This document shows positions 46,064 through 56,581 of a DNA stretch of 64,000 nucleotides, one piece after another (positions within the stretch are counted from its first letter, which is position 1; every line of letters begins with the position of its first letter). Both the position numbers and the translations under genes were made by a program. The notes below the pieces were generated by a model. That model was not told the DNA's origin and ran no database searches. It was given only the letters and a program-made list of their open reading frames with translations. The DNA is from Balamuthia mandrillaris (lineage: Eukaryota; Discosea; Longamoebia; Balamuthiidae): the NCBI GenBank assembly GCA_031835245.1, contig JAVKOQ010000005.1, positions 372,001 to 436,000 of the forward strand, in the 5' to 3' direction.

Positions 46064-46867
46064 ATAGGAGCTTGTCGCAAGCAGAAGAAAAAGAAGAAGA
46101 AAGAAGAGCAAGAGCAAGAGCAAGAGCAAGAGCAAGAGCAAGAGCAAGAGCAAGAGCAAGAGCAAGAGCAACAACAACAAGGAGAGGAAGGCATTGCCCA
46201 AAACCGACGCTACGCCCCAAAACGAGTGGCCGAATCGGGTTTTTCCGCAGTCGGTTGCCTTTTGACTGGATAGATGCGATGCAGGGCCTAAAGGGGGTAA
46301 TAGGAGGGTTGTTTAGGCTTCGTCCGTTCCAACGTGACCAGAAAATGCCGGCACTTTCCAAACGAATTCTAAAAACTCCAACTGGGACACGATGGAGACC
46401 GAAAATTTCTCCGTTTGCATGGACGCCCGGACAGCTCGAATCGAGTCGCATAACCGCCTGTTACTTCAGTCATCACAGGAGCTGTCCACGGAGGGATCCC
46501 TCCGTTTTGGCAGGATTGCGGGGAGACACCCCGCAGACGCGGGCGGGTCTCCATCCTAGGTTTCGAAGGGCATTAGCACCCAACCCACACGGTGGAAATA
46601 AGGAGACCAAGTTTCCTATTGAGAAAACGAACCAATAAAGGGGCCGAAAAACTCTCCATCCGAATTCCTTTCGCCCTTCTTCCTTCCGTTTTATTCTCCT
46701 CGTAATGGCCTCTCTCCAGTCCTTCCTTCCTTTTTTTTTTTTTTATTTTTCTTCAGAAACTTGAAAGCAAAAAATTCGAAACTCGCATAAAACCGCTGAT
46801 CATCATCCTTGGGGGGGGGAAGGAGAACCAAAAAGGAACGCACCAAGAAAGGCACCTTTACAGCGCG
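45771..46867. other. Intergenic: microsatellites plus an unexplained 430-bp unique segment
   Basis: From 45805 to 45875 there is a CTCTC-type minisatellite, at 46027-46060 a GA repeat, and at 46108-46170 an AGAGCA hexamer repeated about ten times. From about 46200 to 46640 the sequence is non-repetitive and about half GC. It contains a perfect 18-base palindrome (ACGGAGGGATCCCTCCGT, 46488-46505), followed closely by a stem-loop TGCGGGG-AGACA-CCCCGCA near 46516-46534. No convincing protein or known RNA was recognised. The segment ends with AATAAAGG near 46635. Confidence 0.5.
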
Positions 46868-47201
46868 ATGATAGGCATGAGCGGCCAGCAGTGTGGGCAG
46901 CAAAAGGCAATGACAGGGAGATCCACAAAGGTGGAGCCTAAGGAGGAGCTTGTGATCCGAGCGCAGCCCCTCTCCTGGGTGGCGGTCAAATGGATGCAGT
47001 GGCAGATCATTACCAGCCAGTACATCCTCTTCCCCGTCGAAAACGTTGCTCTCAGTACGTTGTTTCTGTTCTTTGTCTCTTTTAAGGCAGCATCTCTCAT
47101 TTCTCTTTCGTTGTTGGTAACTAGACTGCCTCATTTTGTTGGTGGTTTGTTTAATGGTGTACAGACTGCATAGTTTTTTCTCTTATTTTCTTTCTCTTTG
47201 A
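46868..47201 (+). CDS. Serine palmitoyltransferase small subunit-like protein, copy 2
   Basis: Two exons, 46868-47054 and 47125-47201, give 87 residues. The core WVAVKWMQWQIITSQYILFP followed by VEN aligns without gaps to copy 1. The intron sits at the same codon and phase and again restores an Asn. The second helix is NCLILLVVCLMVYRLHSFF, with the shared Tyr-Arg pair. An alternative acceptor at 47163-47164 would give a shorter, poorly matching end, so 47125 was chosen by paralogue alignment. The start could be Met1 at 46868 or the Met at 46877. The N-terminal 40 residues are unrelated to copy 1. The stop is 27 bp from the convergent SDR gene's stop. Confidence 0.78.
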
Positions 47202-47228
47202 GAAAAAAAAAAACAATAAAAATTTTAT

Positions 47229-49165
47229 TTATTTTTCTTTCTTTCTTTGACTCTCTTCGTCCGCTTTTCGAGAAGAAGAGGAAGAGGAGGGAGAAGACGC
47301 TTTTTGTTCCTTCACGTAAGCTTCAAGAGCTTCTTTGGAACTGTATTCGTACTGTTATAAAAAAATAAAAAAAAAGCCAACTGTGAGAAGGGAAGAAAGA
47401 AAGAGAGAGAAGCGAATAATGGAATGGAATGGAAACCTTAAAGCCCAGAGCATCGAGTTTAGTGGAGGCCACAACCATGGGATACTTCAAAAAGTTCAAA
47501 GCGGTGGGAGGCAGTTTGGCCAAGTGCAGCCACCACAGCAGAGCTCCCAACAAATACAGCAGCCAAAATGGAGCTGTTATACGCGTTGTTCCTATTTTTT
47601 TTGAAAATGTTAAGGAAATGAGACTAAGAATAACAGTAGATGAAAACAAACGAACGGAAGGAAGAAGACAAACCAGTAATCTTGGCAATTTCTTTTTGAG
47701 TTAAGGTATCTGTTTTTTAAGTCATAGGAAAAGAGTCAGAGTTTAGAGAGAGAAAAACACCAATACACTTCAGATGGAGAGAGCAAATTTTACCCTTTGG
47801 AGCAATGTTGTATGGTCCCGTTCCTTTTTAAACGAAGAACAGTGAGCATGATACGAAATCAGTGAAGAAAAGAGAGAAAACGAGAAGGAGCGAAGAGAGA
47901 AGAAGAGAAGGAGAAAAAACAAAGCAACTGATGTAACCAACCGTTATTTTCGAGAATAGCAACGCTTGCTGCTCCAACATCGGAAACGTGACCTAGTTGC
48001 ACGGGTGCCGGATTAAAAGGCACCGCACCAAACTTCTCAGCCAATACTGTGTCTGTGATGCTATTGCGAAGGCCATTGCCTACCAAAATGCATGGCCTTT
48101 ATTTTTAAGTTTGCACCAAAGTTAGAACAAAAAGATCCGATGACAGAAGAGAAAAAACAGAGGCAAAAATGAGACAAGGAAGAGGAAGTCTAGATACCTT
48201 ATCCATGAAACTTTGATTTCGGAGTGGTCCTCCGCAAACTTAACGGTCATTTCCTCCAAGAAGGCTTTGTGGGCGGCGTAGTCATAGGTGGACTTGGCGC
48301 CACGGATGGGGTCTGCCTCCGTCAAAGGGATTGGATTGTCTGGAAACACTCCATAGGCTTTTTTTTTTGTGCAATGAAAAATAAATAAATGAGAAGAAGA
48401 GATTGAAAAGAGAAGCCGGAAAGCGACTAGGAAGCGAGCACAATAGAACGAACAAACGAAAGATAGCAAGAACAAAAGAGAGCAGAGGGAAAAGGAAAGA
48501 AGAGAAGAGAGAAGGGAGAAGGGAGAAGGGAGAAGGGAGAAGGGAGAAGGGAGAAGGGAGAAGGGAGAAGGGAGAAGGGAGAAGAGAGAAGAGAGAAGAG
48601 AAGAGCGAGATAAAAAGAGACTCCACCTGTGACGGAAGAGGCGATCATGAGTCGTGCAGGTTTAACGGGGTTTTCGTCGATGGCACGAAACAGGTTTTTG
48701 GTGCCGCCAATGTTGATGTCGTGCATCTTCTGGGTGTCATGCAGCGGGCTCACCACAAACGCCAAGTGAATGACAGTGTCTGGCTGAAACTCCATCAACG
48801 ACAACGACAGTCCTTTTGTTATGTTCGTCAAGCAACATCAAAAAAAAATACATCAAACGAAAATAAATAATAAATAACATATAATAAAATAAAATAAAAT
48901 TAAATAATAAATAAATAAAGAATAAAAAATAAAAATAAAAAACTTTTCAACACACAACAAAAAAAAAGGGAAAATCAAACAAACCAGGGGATCTAATGTC
49001 TCGCTTGACAAACTCATCAGGTTGAGGGGCGGAAGCTGGCGGCCGCGTCACGTCCACGCCCAGTATCTCGGCCTTGGGGAAGCGCTGCCTGAGGGAGGAG
49101 ACGATGGCACAGCCGACGTAGCCAGAGCTGCCCGTGATTAACACTCGTTTTATGTCGCTTGCCAT
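47229..49165 (-). CDS. Extended short-chain dehydrogenase/NAD-dependent epimerase
   Basis: Eight exons (49165-48985, 48812-48627, 48357-48198, 48096-47942, 47823-47794, 47709-47674, 47591-47437 and 47351-47229) encode 341 residues; several phases were resolved by picking A-rich acceptors. The Rossmann nucleotide-binding motif is GSSGYVG (12-18), preceded by VLIT. DTVIHLAFVVSP and the ASSVTAYG segment follow the extended-SDR pattern. The catalytic YxxxK is Tyr149-Lys153 (YDYAAHK). Near residue 255 a hydrophobic stretch (APFWLLYLLGALLWWLHLA) may anchor it to a membrane, as in some sterol or sugar SDRs. The last 40 residues are Lys/Ser-rich. The substrate cannot be told from the sequence. One intron is filled by a GGGAGAA minisatellite. 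Two micro-exons (30 and 36 nt) are unusual. Confidence 0.82.
48504..48606 (-). repeat. GGGAGAA minisatellite in an SDR intron
   Basis: About ten copies of the heptamer GGGAGAA (plus strand), TTCTCCC in the sense of the host gene, decay into AGAGAAG at the 3' side. This is another case of pyrimidine-rich sense polarity. Confidence 0.85.
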
Positions 49166-49737
49166 GTTGTTCGTTGGAAGTGGTGTGGATCGGTTTTTTT
49201 TAACGTTTGAAAGAAATAATAAATAAATCAGTAGTTTTTTTTTTTAATGGTTGACTTCACGTAAAGTCTTTTGCTTTGTGTTTTTGAAAGTCCTCGTTCT
49301 CTCCACTTTTTTTTTTTCCAAGCAAGTCTTTGCTCACCGTCTGTTAGAGGAAAAAAAAAAAGAAATAAGAGGTGAAAAGTGGGCCGCGAGTTCTCTCTCT
49401 CTTGCGTTCTCTCTTTACTGTTTGTTTCCTCGTTCTTTCCCCTTTTTTTTTTTGTTTGCCGTTTTAATTGAGGTATTTGGCGATTCAAACCTCCAATCAA
49501 AAATCAAACTATGATCTGTTCAACGTGAGACGAGCGGGAATTTTTTCTTGGAAATTTTTTGAACGATATTTGACGTCCCAATGGAATAGGTGAGAAAATC
49601 GTCCAGTCAGGGCCATAGACCCACCGCATTCACCCGGTGGACATGATGACTTATACAACGGAAATTTCCAAAAAAAAAAAACAAACCGCTGGCCACCAGA
49701 GTCGAACTGGCGTCATAAACAAAAAAGAAAAGAAAAG
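49166..49737. promoter_or_regulatory. Divergent intergenic region with a tRNA-like 3' remnant
   Basis: No gene is seen. It contains many A/T runs and a CCAATCA site near 49492. On the minus strand 49711-49688 reads GCCAG-TTCGACT-CTGGT-GGCCAGC, which has the form of a tRNA T-arm plus 3' acceptor strand, followed by a T run. The remaining tRNA body is absent, so this is a remnant or coincidence. Confidence 0.4.
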
Positions 49738-52389
49738 ATGCAAAGACATCTTTTGCAGGAGGGACGACGCGGCTTCCTGCGTTCTCGGTTTTCTTGCGCA
49801 CCCTCTCGTTTCCGACCATCACTCTCCGTTACCTCCCCTTCTACCTTTTCCACTCATCACCAACACCGCACACCATTTCTGCCTTCTTTTCGATTCCTCT
49901 CCTCTTCGCTTCCTTGCTTCTCCTTCTCTCATCCACCACCACCACCACAAGCTCTTCCTTCTTCTTCTTCTTCCTCCACCTCCTTCTTGCACCTTCCTTC
50001 TACCCATGCCTCGGGTCGCTGTCGTACCTACGGCACCGCCGCCGGTAAGATAAAAGGCCTCTCCAAAGGCGCCCTCAAGAAGCGAGCCATCCCCCCAGCC
50101 GACCCCCAACGGCAGAAACGCACCAGGGCCAAAGCGGCCGCCAGGGACAAGGTCCTTCGCAAGCGAGACAACAACAGGGCGCAGGCCGCCTCCTCCTCCA
50201 CCGCCGCGCGGAAGGCAAGAAAAGTAGAAGAGGAGGAGGAGGAGGAGGACGAGGGGATGCTGCCAAAGGGAAACCTGCCGGTGGTTGCTTTGGTGGGCCT
50301 GCCGAATGTCGGCAAGTCCACCCTGTTCAATCGGCTGGCGCAGCAGAACAAGTCGTTGATCTCGCGTGTGGCTGGAACCACCCGCGACCGCGTTTATGGC
50401 ACTGCTGTTATCAACGGACGACGACTGATGGTTTGTTGTTGTCCTTTCTCTTTCGCCTTTTTCTCGTCTTCTTCCTTCTTCCTTCTTCCTTCTCCCTTCT
50501 CCCTTCTCCCTTAGGCCTGTGATAACGTTTAACAAACACTACCAGTTGGTGGATACGGGAGGAATGCTAGGCGAGGAGGATTACTTCTCCTCCAAAGTGC
50601 ACGAGCAAGCGCTGGTGGCCGTACAAGAGGCGGATATCATCCTCTTCATGTACGACTACAACAAAGGCCTAACTGACAAGGACTTTGCCATTGCTCGTCT
50701 CCTTCGCAAATCTAACCAACAGTCATCGTCCCCGCAACAAAAAGAAAAACAAGTTATCGTTATAGCGAACAAAGCAGACTCTGAGGAAAGTCGGTGGTAC
50801 ACGGAATTGAAGAGCAGACAGCTGTCGGAGGAGGAGATGGACCAATATTTGGCTGCCAGTCAGTCCAAAGAGGAGTGGATGAAGCAACAGCAGGAAATCG
50901 CACGGCTAGGATTTCCACAGTTAATATCGTTCTTTTGTCTTTGTGTTCACTTTTTCTTTCTTGTTGCTCTATCTGTGGTACTGTTTCTCACTTCTTGTTG
51001 AATAGTGTTGTTGGACTTTCGGCCTATCATGGAGGAGGATTAGTTGCATTGGAAGATGCGCTAGTAGAGGTACTAGATACACATTTTCCGGAAGAACCCA
51101 ATGAAGAGTTTGAAGAAGACGAAAATGTAGAGGAAGAGGAAGAGGAAAAGGAAGAAGAAGCCCTAAGTCTCGAAGAAGAGAACGACGAAAGTGAAGGTGA
51201 AGAAGAAGAAAGTGATGATGATGAAGAAGAAGAGGAAGAGGAAGAAGATGAGGAAAAAGAGAAGAACTATTTTCTTGAAGAAAGCGATGACTTTGACTAC
51301 GTACAAGCAAAAGAAGATGATGTAGAATTTTTTCAACCTGATAGCGATACTTTTTCAGAAGACTTACTCGACAACGACGAACCAACAACAGAAGAGACGG
51401 GAGATGCACATGAAGAAGAACATGAAGAACAACCACAAAAGCGTCAACCAAGAATCAAGATAAGCATTGTCGGTAAACCCAACGTCGGGAAGTCTAGTTT
51501 TCTTAACCGCATTCTCGGCAAAGAACGAGTGATCGTCAGTCCCCAAGCGGGAACCACCCACGATGCTATCGACCACTTTATTCTTTGGAAAGGCAAAAAG
51601 AAGCACAAGAAGACGAAGAACAAGATCCAACAACACGAAGAAGAACAACTAGAGCCAAAGAACGTTCCTACCCCGATAGCTTTGGTAGATACAGCTGGAA
51701 TAAGAAGAAGGGGTCATCACAAGAAAGGCTTAGAACGATCCACCGTTTTGTGGAGCGTCAAAGCCATCAACAGAAGTGACGTGACGTTGATGCTGATCGA
51801 TGCCACAGAGGGCATTTCGGAGCAGGATAAGAAGATCGCGGAGTACATTTTGAACAGCCACAGCTCGGTCGTGGTGGTGGTAAACAAGTGGGACATGGTC
51901 AAGAAGAGCGCCAAGAAGGAGTACGAGAAGTACGTGCGAGAGACATTGAACTTTATGTACTACGTTCCTGTTGTTTTTACTTCTGCTAAAAATGGTACCC
52001 TCTCGGTGGTCTTGGTTCTTTTTCTTTTAACAAACTGAAACGTTTTTTACAAAAAAGGTGTTCAAGTCAGAGAGACAATCGACAAAGCCATTCAAGTCCA
52101 CAACGAAAGGCAAACCTTCATCAAGACTCACGCCCTCATCAAATGCCTCCAAAGCGCAATGCTGCGGCACAAGCTTCCCTCCAAAGGAGGAAGAAAGCTA
52201 AAGATAAAGTTTGCGACGCAGGCCAAATGCAGGAACCCCACCTTTACTTTCTTCGTAAACGACGTTGAGTTGGTTCACTTCAGCTATCAGCGGTTCCTGG
52301 AGCACGTCATCCGGGATCGGTTTCCTTTCTCAGGAACTCCCATGCGACTTATTTTCAAGGACACTCAGAACCGGAAACTTCAGTTTTAA
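49738..52389 (+). CDS. EngA/Der-type double GTPase, probably organellar
   Basis: Der/EngA proteins carry two tandem Era-like GTPase domains and assist 50S ribosome assembly. Four exons (49738-50430, 50546-50919, 51006-51994 and 52058-52389) encode 795 residues. The first 90 residues are Arg/Ser/Pro-rich and acid-poor, as in a mitochondrial presequence. G domain 1 has [15 protein letters not shown] (near 186), TTRDR, DTGG and NKAD. G domain 2 has [15 protein letters not shown] (near 513), AGTTHDA (bacterial TTRD reads TTHD), DTAG, NKWD and SAKN. The C-terminal KH-like domain ends [20 protein letters not shown] ... PMRLIFKD, as in bacteria. A roughly 130-residue Glu/Asp-rich insert separates the two G domains, making the protein far longer than bacterial Der (about 490). 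Its 3' end overlaps the convergent neighbour by 35 bp. Confidence 0.92.
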
Positions 52390-53329
52390 CAACAAAGAAG
52401 GCTTCTTTTTTCGTCACTGTTTTCTTGGTCGTCAGATTTGTATACATGGCAAAGTTTTCCGAGCGAGGTGGAAGTGCGTATTTTCGTTGGATAGCCTCCT
52501 CCATGGAAACCGGGGTTAACATGCACTTGGTTCTCACCATCTCTTTCTCTATGTCAGCGCTGTTAGAGGCCACCATCAACGTTGCTATCGCTCCAACTAT
52601 CGCTATCACTCCAACTATCACTATCGCTATCACTGTCGCTCTCGAAACCTCCATCCACTCTGCCCTGCCAATAGTTTTGAGAAGCAGTAGCCGCTCTCTG
52701 TGGAACCGGAGGTTCGTTCCCAGGAAGGAAAGGTTCGTCCACCACATCGCAGCCGCTGTCGAACCAGAACTGGATGTAGACCTCGTGCTCGGGCATGGGA
52801 GTGCACTCGCCCTCTGTGAAGGGAGTGGGAGGCGATGGAGGAGCTAAACTTGGAAGGAAGGGGGAAAGTGCCAACAGGTCCAACTGGGTTTGAGAGGCTA
52901 GTTGACAACGATAGTTGGAGTAGACCTTGCCGGTCTTGGTGGCGCAGTCAAAAGTGAAGCCGACCACGTATTCAAAGTTGAAGCAGGCAGAAGGGGAAGA
53001 AGCGGAGGCAGAGGAGGAAGAAGGGGATACGACGGTGAGAGCTAGGCAGTTGTCGGTAAAGGTTTGGCAGGAGGGATCGCTGTGAATGACCATCTTAACT
53101 TTACAATCGGCTAACAAAAAAAAAAAAAAAACAATATTGTAAGGGTGAGGCTAACAACAAAAGGGGAAAGGCAAAGATGAAAGATGAAAGAACCGTTTGT
53201 GTGGCGGACAAAGAGTGACAGCAATAGGGCGGACAACCACAACACATTTACCAGTTTGGCTTCTTTCAGCCCTTCCAAAGACTTTCCCAAAGACCTATGC
53301 CGGACATCCCCGAAAAGCATGAACCCCAT
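52355..53329 (-). CDS. Cys-rich type I membrane protein, unknown family
   Basis: The exon model is 53329-53194, 53110-52707 and 52657-52355 (third exon start alternatively 52648), giving about 280 residues. A hydrophobic segment at about 28-42 (LVNVLWLSALLLSLFV) acts as signal or anchor. A Cys-rich ectodomain (DPSCQTFTDNCLAL, FTFDCATKTGKVY, GECTPMPEHE, DSGCDVV) follows with Ser/Pro linkers. The last intron would be only 49 or 58 nt. It shifts from a frame reading SDSDSDSW repeats to one reading a transmembrane helix (VIAIVIVGVIAIVGAIATL) and a 55-residue Lys-rich tail. Without this splice the protein would end at 52563 without an anchor. I do not recognise the family. Its coding end overlaps the Der gene on the other strand by 35 bp. 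Confidence 0.6.
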
Positions 53330-53825
53330 TTTTTTATTTTGTTGAACTCAGGGGGTGTGGATGCGCGTTCCCGTTCTAGCTTTCTTCGCTTTTTTTTTGT
53401 TTATAACCCCCAAAAAAAGAGAAAAAAAAGGTAGTCCGGCCAAACGACACCCATGCGGTTTCATTTGGTAAGCTTACGTGTAACCAGCTTGGAATTACTT
53501 TATTTATTTGGTAATCATCGCCTAGCAACAACACCAAAATGGATCAGTTTTGTTTCTCCGAAAATATTAAGGCGGCTAATTGCAATTTCAAACGTCCAAC
53601 AAAAAATCAAAAAAAACGGACCGTAATTAACCATAAAAACAAGTCGATCTATTTCATTACCATAAAAAGGTATCGACAATTATATTTTACCCATAGATCA
53701 GCAGCTTCTACTGACGTCATTCAGCATTTCCGTCGCGGGCCGATGCTGTCCAAACCCCATATGATTTTGGTGGGCGGATCGATCTCTTTTTTCCGATCAA
53801 CGTACTTGAAACGCAGGAAGAAAAG
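53330..53825. promoter_or_regulatory. Divergent intergenic region
   Basis: No gene is supported. A 105-codon frame (53539-53856) is Lys/Arg-rich, overlaps the true start of the next gene in another frame and has no recognisable domain. The stretch is AT-rich near 53570-53700. Confidence 0.4.
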
Positions 53826-54330
53826 ATGGAGACGACGCGCAAGAATGGCAGGGTAGTGTTTGTGGAGCTGCCGCTGGCGCTGCCGACAGAACATCCAGGC
53901 CTTTTCGTGCAGGCGCTGCAGACGGCTCTCGCCCAACACGAGGACGTGCTACGATTATTTGTCTACCTGTTTCCCTTCCAAGATCTTTCAACTTCCCTCT
54001 CGGTACCTCTTTTCTTCTTGCTCCCGTTCTTCGTCGTTCCTCTTGGTTTTTTCTCTCTCTTCTTGTGCTCTGTGTTCGTTTCTCCTTCTTCCTCTTCTTG
54101 TTCTTCTTTGTTTACACAGTGAAACAAAAAAGTTAGAAGAGGTGGAACACGCCCTGGCGAAAGCCTATCAGCTCTGTTTGGAGAGTTCTGCCCCAACGCT
54201 TGCTGAGGTGGAGGTGAACGTTTTGCCTCCGCGCAGCCTTTGTCCCCAGCCTGCCTCCTCCAACCTTCAGCCATTGGAAACCATTCCTGACCTGGACACA
54301 TTTGTCACGTTTCGAACAGACGGTATCCCT

Positions 54331-54373
<43 letters not shown>

Positions 54374-55563
54374 GCTGTTATAACTCTCCTCTTGTTCTCT
54401 CTCTCCTTTTTTGTCGTTTCTTTCTTTCTAGTCATTTCTTGTCGTTTCTTTCTTTCATCTTTCTTTTGTTCTGATTGTTTGTTATTTTACAGACAACTGG
54501 ACAGAAACACTGAACGAGAGACGAGGAGAGAAGGGCCTATCTGTACTGTCAGTCCAACATTTAGACCTTGTGACTTTGTGGAAGGAAGAAGCGAGTAAAA
54601 ACGGAACAGAAGACACACCTCCATCTTTCGTAGACCCTTCCTCCACTGAGAAGATCCTTTCTCCTGGTTTTTCTTTTTATTATTTTATTTCTTTGTTTTG
54701 CATTTATTTTTCTTATACTGTTTCGTTGCAAACAGGATGGAAAGTTTATCAAAAGACTTGCTTAGGAGGCACATTCGACAGGCTTCATGCCGGGCACAAG
54801 TTGATGCTTACCATCGCCATTCTTTCCACAAGTCGCACTATGATCCTGGGCATTACTGGTAGTCTTTTGTTTCTATCTTTCCTTTGTTTTATTTCTTCTT
54901 GTTCTTGTTCTTCTTGTTCTTCTTCTTCTTCTTGTTGTTGTTGTTCTTCTTCTTCTTCTTCTTCTTCTTCTTGTTCTTGTTCTTCTTCTTCTTGTTGTTC
55001 TGCTTGTTCTTGTTCTTGTTCTTGTTCTTCTTGTTCTTGTTCTTGTTCTTGTTCTTGTTCTTCTTGTTCTTCTTGTTCTTGTTCTTGTTCTTCTTCTTCT
55101 TCTTCTTTGTTTAACCTTTTCGTTCTTCGTTCTTTCTCGTGAACACAAAGGAGCGGTGATGCTGAAGAACAAAAAGTATGGCGATATAATACAGCCCTAT
55201 GCTCTGCGTGCCGAAAACACGCTTTACTTTTGCAACTCCATCTCCCCATTCGTCCATTACAACGTACCGTAACTTCTACTTCCTTCTCGTTCTTATTCTT
55301 GTTCTTCTTGTTCCTCTTCTCTTTTGTTCTGAATGTAGCCTTAAAAACATTCACCAAAATAAAACCGAACAACACTCAAAGGCTGTAGAACTTCATGATG
55401 GATACGGACCAACCACTGATGATACAGAGCTAGAAGCAGTGATAGTGTCAGCAGAGACTAAAGCCGGCGCTTTCGCCATGAACAACAAGCGTCAAGAGAA
55501 CAACGTTGCTCCTTTGGACATTATCGTAATCGGTCTTATTCCAAGGTATGGAAGATGATCCTC

Positions 55564-55597
<34 letters not shown>

Positions 55598-55738
55598 GCT
55601 TTTGGCCTTTTTTTCCTTTTGGTTAACAAAAACAAAAGCTCGTCAGACACAGCAGCCGAAAAGTTGAGCAGCACAGCTTTGAGAGAGAAAGAAGCGCTGA
55701 TGAAGAAAACAGCAGCAGAAACGAAACAACAATGCTAA
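53826..55738 (+). CDS. Phosphopantetheine adenylyltransferase (eukaryotic PPAT)
   Basis: The enzyme transfers AMP from ATP to 4'-phosphopantetheine, the penultimate step of coenzyme A synthesis. Seven exons (53826-54002, 54133-54322, 54493-54666, 54736-54858, 55151-55268, 55339-55545 and 55639-55738) encode 362 residues. The first 180 residues are a poorly conserved leader found in CoA synthase-type proteins. Residues 185-225 carry the nucleotidyltransferase signature YQKTCLGGTFDRLHAGHKLM. Exon 6 has DGYGPTTDDTELEAVIVSAE followed by ETKAG, the eukaryotic/archaeal PPAT pattern, and ends DIIVIGLIP. There is no dephospho-CoA kinase domain downstream, so PPAT is a single-function protein here, as in yeast and plants. 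Exon 1 was joined to an A-rich acceptor (ACAAAAAAG) because the pyrimidine-adjacent one gives a stop. One intron is 290 nt of TTC/TTG repeat. Confidence 0.9.
54890..55110 (+). repeat. TTC/TTG microsatellite in a PPAT intron
   Basis: A mixed (TTCTTG)n/(TTC)n tract fills the intron between the catalytic-motif exon and the next. It closely resembles the one in the first SPT small-subunit gene about 9.5 kb away. Confidence 0.9.
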
Positions 55739-56581
55739 TAAAATTGTAACAATTGCTTTCGTCAATTATTCACAATATTTTTCATTTGTTGAAAAATTTA
55801 TCGGCCAATGTTAATAGTTGTCGATAACCACTCATTATTTTTGGCTGCCAGGAAAAGTTGCGATAGGAATGGCGCTTCGCTGGCCCCGGTTGAAGTTCTG
55901 GCCAGCGATGCCTCCTGCTTCCTGGTGGGTCTCGTGAGGGGAACGTCGACAGAACGCGTTGCGTGGTCTTAGCACACCAAAGAGTGGAGTGTCACTGAGC
56001 TTCCCCGTTTCACTCGAGGAGGTTCAAGGTACTCTCTCCCCGCTTTAACCTCGTTCTCCACTCTCTTCTCTCTTCGCTTGTCGCTTTGGTTTTCCCTCTT
56101 TCTCGTTCTCTCTCTTCATCGTTCTCTTCTCTTGTCTTCTCTTATCTTCTCTTCGTAGTTTTCTGCTCTCTTCTCTCTTCTCTTGTCTTCTCTTATCTTC
56201 GTCGTTCTGTGCTCTCTTCTCCCTTCTCTCCTCTCTCCTCTCTTCTCCCTTCTCTCCGCTCTCCGCTCTCCGCTCTTCTCTCCTCTCTCCTCTCTCCTCT
56301 CTTCTCTCTCCTCTCTTCTCTCTTCTCTCAAAAAAGGGCAGATTGCTATTTTTTTGGGCATCGGCTTGCTCGCGTCGGCCGAAATTCCGAGGAATCCACC
56401 GCAACGTGATTGCCTTTTTTTGGCAGGGGCACCTTTTAGGCCAACAAATGTCGCGGAAACTGTGCCCTAAAGAAGGCCCCTTTCATTAACGCCAGGAGAT
56501 GCGTTCATTCAAATATCCTTCTCGCCGCTCTTCTTCTGTTTCTTCATTCCACCCATCCAGCTCCTCACCACACATTCTTTC
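55739..56581. other. Intergenic with a long CT-rich tract
   Basis: No gene is seen. After an AT-rich 3' flank and one CGTCGACA site near 55944, positions 56030-56335 are an imperfect CTCTT/CTCTC repeat rising towards the next gene. A short unique leader of about 240 bp precedes the ATG. Confidence 0.5.

Noticed and set aside
45771-46200. Possible CRISPR-like regular repeats
   Set aside because: These are simple microsatellites without spacers, in a eukaryotic context.
47163-47250. Alternative last exon for the second SPT small subunit using the acceptor at 47163-47164
   Set aside because: It gives a Lys-run C-terminus unlike copy 1; the acceptor at 47123-47124 aligns the second helix and the Tyr-Arg pair.
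53539-53856. 105-codon basic open frame
   Set aside because: It has no domain, lies in AT-rich spacer and overlaps the better-supported PPAT start in another frame.
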